Part shown: positions 9,201 to 16,217 of the stretch, piece after piece
Position numbering within the stretch: the stretch's first letter is position 1
Layout of the letters: the number at the start of each line of letters is the position of its first letter
NCBI RefSeq assembly: GCF_016461705.1
Contig: NZ_JAEMHW010000001.1
Location: forward strand, 62,001-126,000
From: Streptococcus vicugnae
GTDB lineage: Bacteria; Bacillota; Bacilli; Lactobacillales; Streptococcaceae
Direction: 5' to 3'
DNA: 64,000 bases
The notes under the pieces: generated by a model
Told to the model about the DNA's origin: nothing
What the model saw: the letters and a program-made list of their open reading frames with translations, nothing else
Database searches by the model: none
Translations under genes and position numbers: made by a program

Positions 9201-9455
9201 AACATCGGCTAATTCTTGAGGTTTGTTTTGAACATCAGATGATGGTAATGAGTTAGATGTTTCATTATCAACAGAATTAACAGTATCGTTATTCAACTGT
9301 GTTGATTCCGATTGTTCTACCGATGGTTGAACATTCTCAGTTACTGTCGCTGTCGGGCTTACTGTATTTTCATCAGCAAAAACTTGCCCCGAACTTAAAA
9401 AAGCTCCTATAATAATCGGAGATATTAGGCAGCTTCGAAGAATATTCTTTTTCAA
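6276..9455 (-). CDS. Secreted GH25 muramidase with seven GBS Bsp-like repeats
   Basis: 1059 aa from a TTG at 9453-9455, which has GAGGGGG six nt upstream and begins the signal peptide (KKNILRSCL...GQVFADE); an earlier in-frame ATG would put charged residues before it. A low-complexity Ser/Asn/Glu-rich region (about 30-190) precedes seven GBS Bsp-like repeats (about 205-845), each with WS/WT...NGQDDI/L.WY and ...HVYG or ...IHTY. The C-terminal 200 residues are a GH25 lysozyme domain (IDISSHNG, VVKLTEGTSY, the catalytic-type Asp-Met-Glu, AAWQYTS) that cleaves MurNAc-GlcNAc bonds. There is no LPXTG motif, so attachment is presumably through the repeats. It is followed by a lipoprotein gene; a likely autolysin or cell-separation enzyme. 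Confidence 0.92.
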   Translation of the reverse strand: MKKNILRSCLISPIIIGAFLSSGQVFADENTVSPTATVTENVQPSVEQSESTQLNNDTVNSVDNETSNSLPSSDVQNKPQELADVNNQGSAIVDSQEINKIDSDNTSLIDPSISEEQKENVENSLDDSIETTENNHLDEVSSENSLSSSIINDSKVSTSNVQAVSQKVINQLAASKVAVKEVTSASLTNKGFDIQYNKAIPAGAKIMFAVWSDTNGQDDLIWYTADSNGHVVAKYTGSYGRYYIHTYQNLNGQMTGLNGRSIDVPKPSAKVTITKVDETTYKVTVSDIPAYITSIQLPTWTEKDGQDDIKWYSTSQSADGTFSKTFSIAEHNMESGQYNVHVYGTSAVTNSLTGLTGTSFQGDYQFGDVHVGAKITQNGIAITMPSDVSSDLTVYHAVWSAKNDQDDLIWYKVPANGQLTAKYIGDYGTYLIHTYAVIKGQMVCLSATSIDVPKPSAKAKITKESATTYKVTITDVPVYIDSIQVPTWTEANGQDDIQWYKATKAADGSYYVIFSEATHNFESGTYNVHVYGNSRVTNSLVGLLGTRFEAGYQFGDVHVEAKLTQNGIVITMPSDISTDLQVSHAVWSAKNDQDDLKWYQVPANGQLTAAYTGDYGTYLIHTYAVINGKMTCISATSINVPKPEVKATITKESDAKVKVTVSNVPVYITGITLPIWTEKNGQDDIKWYQATKQADGTYVLTFSPKQHNFESGHYNIHVYGQSQVSHSLEGLTATNGVDLATENYVVAPSVTVQNHDANGGTLKVRVAESENTKKIKSVTVAAWSESNQSNLHWYTTSDVYDGVVTVMVNEKNHGYIKGDYTVHVYVDFTDSTTSGFNLGTYALNADKPVHAPSYFIDISSHNGVISVSEYQSLKSQGITGVVVKLTEGTSYTNPYARAQIANAQDAGLKVSAYHYSHYETAVEARAEAQYFVSVAKSMGLSGSTTMVNDMEERAMLNGDLNGNTQAWKDEMNRLGYSNNVYYTMASWLDTKGGKLNTAKFGLSNLWVAHYLYAYTYLDQESAKSLSYYSNTAAWQYTSVSPKLSHALDESIDYTGRFTL
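7200..8890 (-). repeat. 564-bp tandem repeat unit inside the GH25 gene
   Basis: Matching DNA blocks recur at exactly 564 bp: GACCAAACGGCATG at 7693 and 8257, and a diverged GACCAAACTGCA at 8821. Each unit is 188 codons and encodes a pair of Bsp-like modules: one A-type (WSAKNDQDD, ...IHTYAVI) and one B-type (WTEKNGQDD, ...NVHVYG). The units are similar enough to recombine, so repeat number may vary between strains. Confidence 0.85.
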
Positions 9456-9489
9456 ATCAATCCCCCTCTTTCTATCTTTACTCAAAGAT

Positions 9490-9518
9490 ATTGTAACATG
9501 ATTTTGAAAGCCCTTCAA
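9490..9518 (-). promoter_or_regulatory. Promoter of the GH25 gene
   Basis: Minus strand TTGAAG (9513-9518), 17-nt spacer, TACAAT (9490-9495), ending about 35 nt before the TTG start. The IS200-type element begins some 20-25 nt further upstream, so it abuts this promoter without breaking it. Confidence 0.65.
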
Positions 9519-9684
9519 GCACTCATACTTTCATCAAAATCATAACCACCCGTCAAACGGGTGGTTTGTACAAGGGCTATAAGCCCATAACACCAGCCAG
9601 CGCCTAAAGACGCTGGCTTTCACTTTGTTCAAGCCTATTGCTCTTGACTCGTCACAAGTCTCTCAAAGAGACGTTCGTAATCAC

Positions 9685-10142
9685 TTACTTATCCCTAAAG
9701 AGATCTTCATATTCTTTAACACTCAACTTATATTGCACTATATCATGTTTTTCTTGTTCTTGAATATATTTTTTTATCGTCGCTTCGTTAAGTCCAACTG
9801 TACTTACGTAATATCCCTCTGCCCAAAAATGTCTATTGCCAAATTTATATTTTAAATTTGCGTGCTTATCAAACATCATTAATGAGCTTTTTCCCTTTAA
9901 ATAACCCATAAATTGAGATACACTTATTTTGGGGGAATACTTACAAGCATATGAACATGGTCTGGCATTAAGTAACCTTCTATTATTTTTACTCCCTTAT
10001 ATTCACATAAACGCCTGAAGATTTCTCCTAAACTACTTCTGTATTGATTATAAATAACTTTTCGTCTATACTTAGGAATGAAGACGATGTGATACTTACA
10101 CATCCACTTTGTGTGTGATAAACTATATGATTTATTAGACAT
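9685..10142 (-). pseudogene. tnpA: IS200-type Y1 (HUH) transposase TnpA, frameshifted
   Basis: Two overlapping frames together give a complete transposase of about 152 residues, the normal length. The first part (from ATG 10140-10142, MSNKSYSLSHTKWMCKYHIV) contains the metal-binding HUH motif DHVHML. The second part (from about 9935) contains FGNRHFWAEGYYVSTVG and the likely nucleophile Tyr in ATIKKYIQEQ. They are split by one missing A in the run after CCCCC (near 9935): the frame reads Pro-Pro-Lys-stop instead of continuing ISVSQFMGYLKG. The break lies on CCCAAAA, a possible -1 slip site, so low-level full-length product cannot be excluded. The ribosome-binding site is inside a hairpin. Confidence 0.85.
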
Positions 10143-10151
10143 ACTTTTTAT

Positions 10152-10205
10152 ACTCCTTTCGCTAAGCAATAAGCTTGAACAACTTTATTGTACTGCGAAA
10201 GGAGT
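10152..10205 (-). promoter_or_regulatory. Hairpin that hides the tnpA ribosome-binding site
   Basis: ACTCCTTTCGC (10152-10162) and GCGAAAGGAGT (10195-10205) are perfect 11-nt complements, with inner CAATAA/TTATTG pairing. On the minus strand the start-proximal arm contains the AAAGGAG of tnpA. Sequestering the ribosome-binding site is a known feature of IS200 that keeps transposition low. Confidence 0.75.
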
Positions 10206-10294
10206 TATTTTATATAACTATTGTTACCCACCCGCATAGCAGGTGGTTGTTTTGTCTCACACCTTACGGAGTGAGACTGACTAAAGTCATATAA

Positions 10295-10326
10295 TAAAAA
10301 AGGTGACATTTTAATGACACCTTTTT
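10295..10326 (-). terminator. Intrinsic terminator after the CHAP gene
   Basis: Minus strand AAAAAGGTGTCATT and AATGTCACCTTTTTT form a stem with one mismatch and run into T, a few nt after the CHAP stop. Confidence 0.8.
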
Positions 10327-10331
10327 ATGAA

Positions 10332-11672
10332 TTAATCTGGATAAATGTAAGAAACATCACCACCCCAGAATGAATCAAGTGGGTTGAACCAGCCGCGGAA
10401 ATTACCGATGTACTGTTTTCCAGCATAATTTGCTTCTTTAACTTGAATACGTGTGTTACTTGATACAGCAGTTACATAAGCTACATGACCATAGCCACCA
10501 CCATCATGTGGCCAAACAACAATTGAACCAACTCTTGGTGTTGTTCCTACTCTAAATCCTTTTGCACGCGCATTAACTGCCCATCCACCAGCGTTTCCAA
10601 GCCGATTAGGAATCCAAGGCGCCAAAGATTTTACACCCCATGTACATTGACCAACTGGATAAGTGTTTGTTTCATTAATGTAAGTTGTAATGCGTGGAGT
10701 TGAGGTAGTGGTTGGTTTAGGAACATTAACTGCATTAAAGCCTGATGTTACCCTTAACCCTTCAAAATTATTACTAATAGCATTTTGTCCATAAATATGA
10801 ACACTATAGTCACCAGATGCATAACCGTGATTCCCTAAATTGATTTGTGCTTTATAAATTCCATCTCCTATTTTTGTTGTCGTGTACCATTTGATATCAT
10901 CTTGTCCATTTGCATTAGACCAAACTGGAACAGTAATTGAAGTAATATATTCTGGTACATCAGTTACTAATACATCATAAGTTGTGTCATTAACTTTATT
11001 AATCTGGTAAGAAACCTCTTGCTTATCAATTGTAATATCTTGACAACTTATCCCTGACATCTTTCCATCTTGTGATACATACGTATGAATATTGTATTTA
11101 CCGTATCCACTATGATTTTTTAAATCAGCAATTGTTGTTCCTGTACCATTATCAGCATACCATTTAAGATCATCTTGATCATTTTCTTCTGACCAAACAG
11201 CATAATAAAGCGTTCCATTGGTTGGAGCATAAATATCCGTAGACATTCGAATACCACCATCTTTGAGACTGAGTGTCGGCGCTTTTGGACTGATTCGTGT
11301 ATTTTCCATGACAACTCCAGATCTGCTACCATCAGTATAAGTAGTATAAACATGAGTATTATAATTTCCTGCATGATTACCATGATTAGCTAAATTAAAC
11401 TGAACTTTAGCTTGACCATTCGAAACATTTGAACTTGAATACCATTTAAGATCATCTTGACCATCTTCTTCTGACCAAATAGCAACATCAATACTTTTAA
11501 TCGCTTTTCCATTAGTAGATTGCTGTGCAGTTACCTCAAAAGTCTTACTTGCTATATCAAATGGTGTTTTAGTTACTAGGGCATCTGACTGTTGATCTGC
11601 CATAACCGAATTAGTAAGAAATGCCATGCTAAGCACAGCTGTCGACAATAAAGCTGATTTGATTTTATTCAA
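10332..11672 (-). CDS. Secreted CHAP-domain peptidoglycan hydrolase with three GBS Bsp-like repeats
   Basis: 446 aa. The start is a TTG (11670-11672) with GGAG ten nt upstream. Signal peptide: MNKIKSALLSTAVLSMAFLTNSVMA, cleaved near residue 25. Three Bsp-like repeats follow (about 35-325), each with W.EE.DQDDLKWY or WSNANGQDDIKWY. The C-terminal 115 residues are a CHAP domain with catalytic-type Cys in VGQCTWG and His in YGHVAYV, typical of amidases or endopeptidases that cut peptide cross-links. No sortase motif. The repeats resemble those of the GH25 enzyme across the IS, so the two probably target the same wall structure. Bond specificity cannot be read from sequence. Confidence 0.9.
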   Translation of the reverse strand: MNKIKSALLSTAVLSMAFLTNSVMADQQSDALVTKTPFDIASKTFEVTAQQSTNGKAIKSIDVAIWSEEDGQDDLKWYSSSNVSNGQAKVQFNLANHGNHAGNYNTHVYTTYTDGSRSGVVMENTRISPKAPTLSLKDGGIRMSTDIYAPTNGTLYYAVWSEENDQDDLKWYADNGTGTTIADLKNHSGYGKYNIHTYVSQDGKMSGISCQDITIDKQEVSYQINKVNDTTYDVLVTDVPEYITSITVPVWSNANGQDDIKWYTTTKIGDGIYKAQINLGNHGYASGDYSVHIYGQNAISNNFEGLRVTSGFNAVNVPKPTTTSTPRITTYINETNTYPVGQCTWGVKSLAPWIPNRLGNAGGWAVNARAKGFRVGTTPRVGSIVVWPHDGGGYGHVAYVTAVSSNTRIQVKEANYAGKQYIGNFRGWFNPLDSFWGGDVSYIYPD

Positions 11673-11689
11673 AAAGCTGTTCTCCTTTT

Positions 11690-11712
11690 AATATAATGTT
11701 TTACACTATATT
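11690..11712. promoter_or_regulatory. 23-nt near-perfect inverted repeat upstream of the CHAP gene
   Basis: AATATAATGT (11690-11699), TTT, ACACTATATT (11703-11712): 9 of 10 arm positions are symmetrical. It lies just before the CHAP ribosome-binding site in the only gap where that gene's promoter can be, so it may be an operator or part of the promoter. No regulator is identified. Confidence 0.4.
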
Positions 11713-11745
11713 AATTCGGAAAAACAGCTAGAAAATAATATAAAT

Positions 11746-12672
11746 TTATCCTTTTTCTTTCACAATATAAACTGGGCGCTTCTTGGTTTCTAGGAAAATT
11801 TTAGAAATATACTTTCCAATAATTCCCAAAGCAAGCAACTGAATACCACCAATAAATAGGATGATACAAACTAAGCTCGCCCAACCCGAAACACTACCTC
11901 CTATGGTAAGTTTACGGATAATGATAAACAAGATTCCTAAAATCGATACAATAAACGAAATCGCTCCAGCCCAAAGAGATAAATCAAGTGGTGCTTCTGA
12001 AAAATTAATGAAACCTTCCATAGAATATTTTAATAAACTCCAAAAACTCCAAGAGGTTTCACCTGCAACACGTTCACGATTTTCGTAAGCGATGTATGTA
12101 ACATCAAACCCAACCCAAGAAAAAATCCCTTTAGAAAAGCGGTTAACTTCGCCAAGTTCTAAGATGCTGTCTACAACTTGTCTTGTCATTAAACGAAAAT
12201 CACGCGCACCATCAACCATTTCTGTATCAGAGACAGCATTAATAATTTTGTAAAACATTTTTGAAAAGAATGATCGGATAACGGGCTCACCTTTTCGATC
12301 GGCACGACGTGTCCCAACAACATCATAACCCTCTTTGATTTTTTCATACATATCAATCAAAAGTTCAGGCGGATCTTGCAAATCAGCATCCATAACAGTA
12401 ATAAAATCACCATCTGCTGCTTCAAGACCAGCTAACAAGCCAGCCTCTTTACCAAAATTACGTGAAAATGACAAATAATGAACATTCGTAAAGCGTTTTG
12501 CAACATCCCGAAGAACTTTTAAAGTTTCATCCTTTGAACCATCATTGACAAAAATATAATCAAAAATCAATTGGTCCTTCATTTTTGCTTCAATTTTTTG
12601 AGTTTCCTCTAAAAATGGATAAATTGTTTCTTGTTCATTGTAGCAAGGAACAACAATAGATAGTTTTTTCAT
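11746..12672 (-). CDS. Polyprenyl-phosphate glycosyltransferase (GtrB/DPM1-like GT2)
   Basis: 308 aa from the ATG at 12670-12672, chosen for GAGGAG seven nt upstream. The N-terminal GT-A domain has SIVVPCYNEQETI, DYIFVNDGSKDET and MDADLQDPPE; the C-terminus has two membrane helices (about 230-255 and 270-295 of the mature frame). This is the GtrB class, which loads a sugar (Glc or GlcNAc) onto undecaprenyl phosphate for use on the outer face. It lies at the far end of the polysaccharide locus with its own promoter. A second lipid-sugar synthase lies near 24 kb, so this one may feed a different decoration, as SccN does in S. mutans. Sugar not determined. Confidence 0.87.
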   Translation of the reverse strand: MKKLSIVVPCYNEQETIYPFLEETQKIEAKMKDQLIFDYIFVNDGSKDETLKVLRDVAKRFTNVHYLSFSRNFGKEAGLLAGLEAADGDFITVMDADLQDPPELLIDMYEKIKEGYDVVGTRRADRKGEPVIRSFFSKMFYKIINAVSDTEMVDGARDFRLMTRQVVDSILELGEVNRFSKGIFSWVGFDVTYIAYENRERVAGETSWSFWSLLKYSMEGFINFSEAPLDLSLWAGAISFIVSILGILFIIIRKLTIGGSVSGWASLVCIILFIGGIQLLALGIIGKYISKIFLETKKRPVYIVKEKG

Positions 12673-12706
12673 TGGACTCTCCTCAACATGAAATAACACG
12701 TCTATA

Positions 12707-12715
12707 AGTATAGCA
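12707..12715 (-). promoter_or_regulatory. Extended -10 promoter of the GtrB-like gene
   Basis: Minus strand TGCTATACT (TG-N-TATACT) about 35 nt before the ATG. No convincing -35. Confidence 0.45.
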
Positions 12716-12751
12716 TAGTCTAAAATAATTTTCATAAAAAACTATGAAAAT

Positions 12752-12777
12752 AAAAAAAGAGAAGGTCTCCCTTCTCT
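12752..12777 (-). terminator. Intrinsic terminator closing the long polysaccharide operon
   Basis: Minus strand AGAGAAGG and CCTTCTCT form a perfect 8-bp stem with a 4-nt loop and then T6. It separates the GT4 gene from the last GtrB-like gene. Confidence 0.9.
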
Positions 12778-12794
12778 AAAATAAAGATTAAGCG

Positions 12795-14057
12795 TCACTG
12801 CTTTTTCAGTTTTTGTCTTACTCGATAAAGGGTATGGCTAATTTTACGAGCTCCTCTTTCAAGTTTGGTTGGTTCTGCATTCACAGTAATCAAATCAGAA
12901 ATGTGACGCAATGGTGTCTCAAGTGTTGCTGAATCTTGATTTTTAATTTTTTCAATAATCTCTCTGTAGGTTATTTCAACACTATAAAGTTGTTTGGCTT
13001 TTGCTTTATCTTGACTAGCTTGTCCATAAATAGTTTCCTGATTATCCAACATTGATTTAATCATATCAGTCAATTCATCAACATTCCCCAAATGGTACAT
13101 TGATCCAATTTTAAAAATATCATAAGCTGTCTTATGTCCCAAATTATCTGATAAAATTACTGGTAATCCCTTCAGTATTGCCTCAACATAAACTAGGCCA
13201 AATGTTTCTTGAGCAGATGTGAAAACACAAATATCTTTATCTGTCAAATATTCCCATGGATTCGATTTGAAACCTAAAAACGAAATGTTTTTAAGTTGAT
13301 GCTTATTAATATAGTTTTGGCACTCTTTTTTATAATCATCATCCCATGGACCAATAAAAACAAGTTCTAAATTAGAATGTTCTTTTGTTTGCAGACGTTC
13401 AAAACTCTTAATGAGTTCAAGTTGATTCTTACGTTCATTAATTCGACCAACTGAAACTATCCTAACCTTATCTCCCTTAGCCAATTCCATGTCTGGAATT
13501 TGAGTATAAGGAACAAAACATCCAATCTTTCTATTTTGGAACAATTGTTGAAGACTATTATTTAAATTTCCTGATACACTAAAAATCTCTGTAGAATACT
13601 CTGAAATAAAATCACATTTATCAAGATAATAAGAAAATTCTTTTTCAGGGAATTCATGAATCAACCAGTAATGTGGAATACCTGCAAGTTTTGCTGCCAC
13701 CGCTCCTTGAAAGACATTAACAGTATTTGAAACAACTAAATCAATGGAGTATTCTTCAATGATTTCACCAATTTCTTTAATATTTCGACGATAAGATTCT
13801 ACACGATGTGCTTTAGAACCTGGTTTTCCACCAGGTGCATCCTCCCACCACCACTTGGCAGCAGGAAGGTATATCATCTTAATTCCAACTTCATCATAAT
13901 GTTTTCGATGTTCGTCTTGCTGCGGTTCTGGAATTTCCTGACAGACACTATAAATATTATATCCTTGAGATACCAAGTATTTCATTAGATAAAAAATAGA
14001 TATTTCTGCACCATTATCAAATGTTGTTGTTGGTGTAACAAATAAAATATTTTTCAT
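12795..14057 (-). CDS. GT4-family glycosyltransferase
   Basis: 420 aa, GT-B fold. The N-terminal acceptor domain begins MKNILFVTPTTTFDNGAEISI, with a glycine-type loop after the first strand. The C-terminal donor domain (from about residue 195) has RIVSVGRINERKNQLELIKSF, FLGFKSNP and the family's acidic region TSAQETFGLVYVEAILKGLPVI, here split as FTSAQETFGLVYVEA then GLPVIL. It follows the RgpF-GT4 fusion gene by 2 nt and precedes a terminator. Probably adds a side-chain or terminal sugar of the surface polysaccharide from a nucleotide sugar in the cytosol. Donor and linkage unknown. Confidence 0.87.
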   Translation of the reverse strand: MKNILFVTPTTTFDNGAEISIFYLMKYLVSQGYNIYSVCQEIPEPQQDEHRKHYDEVGIKMIYLPAAKWWWEDAPGGKPGSKAHRVESYRRNIKEIGEIIEEYSIDLVVSNTVNVFQGAVAAKLAGIPHYWLIHEFPEKEFSYYLDKCDFISEYSTEIFSVSGNLNNSLQQLFQNRKIGCFVPYTQIPDMELAKGDKVRIVSVGRINERKNQLELIKSFERLQTKEHSNLELVFIGPWDDDYKKECQNYINKHQLKNISFLGFKSNPWEYLTDKDICVFTSAQETFGLVYVEAILKGLPVILSDNLGHKTAYDIFKIGSMYHLGNVDELTDMIKSMLDNQETIYGQASQDKAKAKQLYSVEITYREIIEKIKNQDSATLETPLRHISDLITVNAEPTKLERGARKISHTLYRVRQKLKKQ

Positions 14058-14059
14058 GT

Positions 14060-16090
14060 TTAACCTTTTATTTCTAAAAAATTCATTTTAATCGCTTTAG
14101 TAGTAGCGCGTGCCATAATTGTTCGATAAGCATTTTCAGCTATTTGACTACGATAAGCTTTATTAATAATTAAAGCCTCTAATTTTTCTTCCCATTCAGT
14201 ATCTGAAGCCAAAATACCGTCAATACCATCTTCGATCATATCCTCAAATGAACCTATCCTACTAGCAACGGTTGGCACCTTAACAGCTGCTGCTTCTAAC
14301 CACTTAATTTCTGATTTTGCTTCATTAAAGGTTGAGTGAACCAGAGGAGCTAAGTTGATATCAATAGCAGAAATCAATCGCGGTAGCTCTTTCCAATCAA
14401 CATAGGGATGGGTTACAATTTGCTCACCAAAACAAGCAATGTCTTCAGGAATATCCAAATGACCAGCTAAATGTAATTCTAAATACGGGTATTTCTTCAA
14501 TAACAAAATAATAGCTGGCTTAATCATTTCAAAATTTTCATTATGGGTTATTGAACCAGAAAAATATGCCATCTTAACTTTATTGTCATCAGATTCTTTG
14601 TGTGGTGTCTGTGAACTAATAGCAACCAATTCTTCTGATAAGACATTACGATTTATAATCACAGTCTTTTTATAGTTTTTCAACTCTTTTGCCAACTGAT
14701 TTGTCGAAGTAATGACCGCATCACATTTTTCAAGCATTCTGCCATAACCTCGAACACTCTCATCATAATTATTTTTATCTACTGCTGACAACCCCTGCGT
14801 ATAAGCAAGTTGATCAGTGTATTTTGTATCAAAAACTAAATCATCAATGTCGTAGAAAACCGGAACACCTGTTTTATTTGCTAACTGACAAACTTGGTTT
14901 AAAATAGGAAGATCTGGTGCACGATAAATAATAATATGACTAGCACCTTTACAATCTAACAACTGTAGTTTTGACATGTCAACAACCTTCACATTATATC
15001 CTAATTGCTCAAGTTGCTCTGCTTTGTTTAATACACGATATCGAGTACATTGCGGAATAATATTCTCAACACCATCAATGATTAAAACATACTTTTGTTG
15101 TGCCTTTTTCTTAAAATCATCAATAATAGTCATGATGATTTCAACTGGATAATTTGTTTTTTCTTCAATGTATGAGAAAAGTTCAGGAATTTCGCTATGA
15201 CGTTCCAATCCTTGCCAAATAAATTGATCATCATCGTAATTTGAGAATGCTGAATATTTTATTAAAGGAGATCCCTGTTTTAGAACTCGTAATGGATGTA
15301 TGTACATCGCACTATCAGTTGTATCCCTAATCAAAGCATCATAACGAAAACCTAAATTAGCAAAATATTTTGTAAAATATGTTTCGTGTCTTCCAATCGC
15401 TTTTTGACGTGAATCTGTATCACTAAGTTTTTCCCAATAATGATAGAATGACTTTTGATGTAATAGACTACGTTCAATCACAACAAAATACGTTTGAATA
15501 TGCTCCGGAATATAACCAAAAGGATTTACTCCTGTGAAGTCTGGTTGAACTTCTCCCAACGAAACACCCCAAAAATCCAATGATTTTGAATTAACTGTTG
15601 AAAAAACTTCTTCTAAATCTCGAAAAGGACCAATGTTAGTATCATTAACTAACAATAATTGATCATATTCCTTCAATTTTTCAGAGCCTAAATTTAGAAT
15701 TCCTGCTCTAAAAGCCGCTACATCGTAACCCTTATTTTCTCTTAAAGTAACTTTACCGATTTTTTCTAAGCGTTCAATGTCTGACTGTGATAACTCACCA
15801 TTAACAACAATGTAAATATCATCAACAATTTTAGCTAAGGCCTCTAAGAAAATAACTTTATACTCTTGAAGTGTTTCTTTTCCTTCAAAAATATTATAAA
15901 TCAAAACACGTTTTACACGTGGAAGATAGTCATTATCTCGAAAATAATCTCGAAAAGCACGAAGAATAATACATCTTATTTTAAAGAAAGCCTTCTTCCC
16001 AAAAAGAGCAACTTTTTTTAAAAGTTGTTTCATTTTATACAGTAGTGCTTTTAATTTTACAAAAAAATGTTTGTTACCAATAATCCTCAT
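14060..16090 (-). CDS. Two-domain protein: RgpF-like rhamnan synthesis domain plus GT4 glycosyltransferase
   Basis: About 676 aa. Residues about 55-330 resemble the rhamnan synthesis F domain (VLIYNIFEGKETL, RENKGYDVAAFRAGIL, LLLVNDTNIGPF, DFWGVS), the same fold as RgpF in this locus. From about 340 a GT4-type domain follows (YVLIIDGVENIIPQCTRYRV, FYDIDDLVFD, MAYFSGSITHN, AAVKVPTVASRIGSFEDMIEDG). The combination suggests two sugar transfers by one chain. Start ambiguous: TTG 16102, ATG 16096 or ATG 16090; the last has best spacing from GGAA. A terminator lies upstream, so it may start a transcript of its own. Confidence 0.8.
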   Translation of the reverse strand: MRIIGNKHFFVKLKALLYKMKQLLKKVALFGKKAFFKIRCIILRAFRDYFRDNDYLPRVKRVLIYNIFEGKETLQEYKVIFLEALAKIVDDIYIVVNGELSQSDIERLEKIGKVTLRENKGYDVAAFRAGILNLGSEKLKEYDQLLLVNDTNIGPFRDLEEVFSTVNSKSLDFWGVSLGEVQPDFTGVNPFGYIPEHIQTYFVVIERSLLHQKSFYHYWEKLSDTDSRQKAIGRHETYFTKYFANLGFRYDALIRDTTDSAMYIHPLRVLKQGSPLIKYSAFSNYDDDQFIWQGLERHSEIPELFSYIEEKTNYPVEIIMTIIDDFKKKAQQKYVLIIDGVENIIPQCTRYRVLNKAEQLEQLGYNVKVVDMSKLQLLDCKGASHIIIYRAPDLPILNQVCQLANKTGVPVFYDIDDLVFDTKYTDQLAYTQGLSAVDKNNYDESVRGYGRMLEKCDAVITSTNQLAKELKNYKKTVIINRNVLSEELVAISSQTPHKESDDNKVKMAYFSGSITHNENFEMIKPAIILLLKKYPYLELHLAGHLDIPEDIACFGEQIVTHPYVDWKELPRLISAIDINLAPLVHSTFNEAKSEIKWLEAAAVKVPTVASRIGSFEDMIEDGIDGILASDTEWEEKLEALIINKAYRSQIAENAYRTIMARATTKAIKMNFLEIKG

Positions 16091-16183
16091 TTTCATTTCC
16101 AATCTTTTTTCTATTATATATTCTACACTAAAGCTTGCTTTTTTTCACTAGTAAATCTATTTTGAAGAATAATATTACAATAT

Positions 16184-16207
16184 AAAAAGAGAGCTTTATT
16201 GCTCTCT
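16184..16207 (-). terminator. Intrinsic terminator after the sulfatase-like gene
   Basis: Minus strand AGAGAGC and GCTCTCT form a 7-bp stem with a 6-nt loop followed by T4. It splits the polysaccharide locus into two transcription blocks or lowers expression of the distal genes. Confidence 0.78.
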
Positions 16208-16217
16208 CGATATTTTA

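Larger units (their letters stand above)
9535..10285 (-). mobile_element. IS200/IS605-family element (IS200 type, tnpA only)
   Basis: About 750 bp between the two wall-hydrolase genes. It has subterminal hairpins instead of inverted repeats: ACCACCCG/CGGGTGGT at 9545-9565 near the 3' end, a related CCACC/GGTGG hairpin near 10228-10246, and a GTCTCAC/GTGAGAC hairpin at 10254-10277. Further hairpins lie at 9598-9617 and 9658-9672. It encodes one Y1 transposase reading frame and no TnpB. The exact ends are not determined; these elements leave no target duplication, so the borders given are approximate. Confidence 0.75.

Noticed and set aside
9625..9855. 76-codon plus-strand frame in the IS200 element
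   Set aside because: Antisense to the transposase, in the hairpin-rich end; no start signals.
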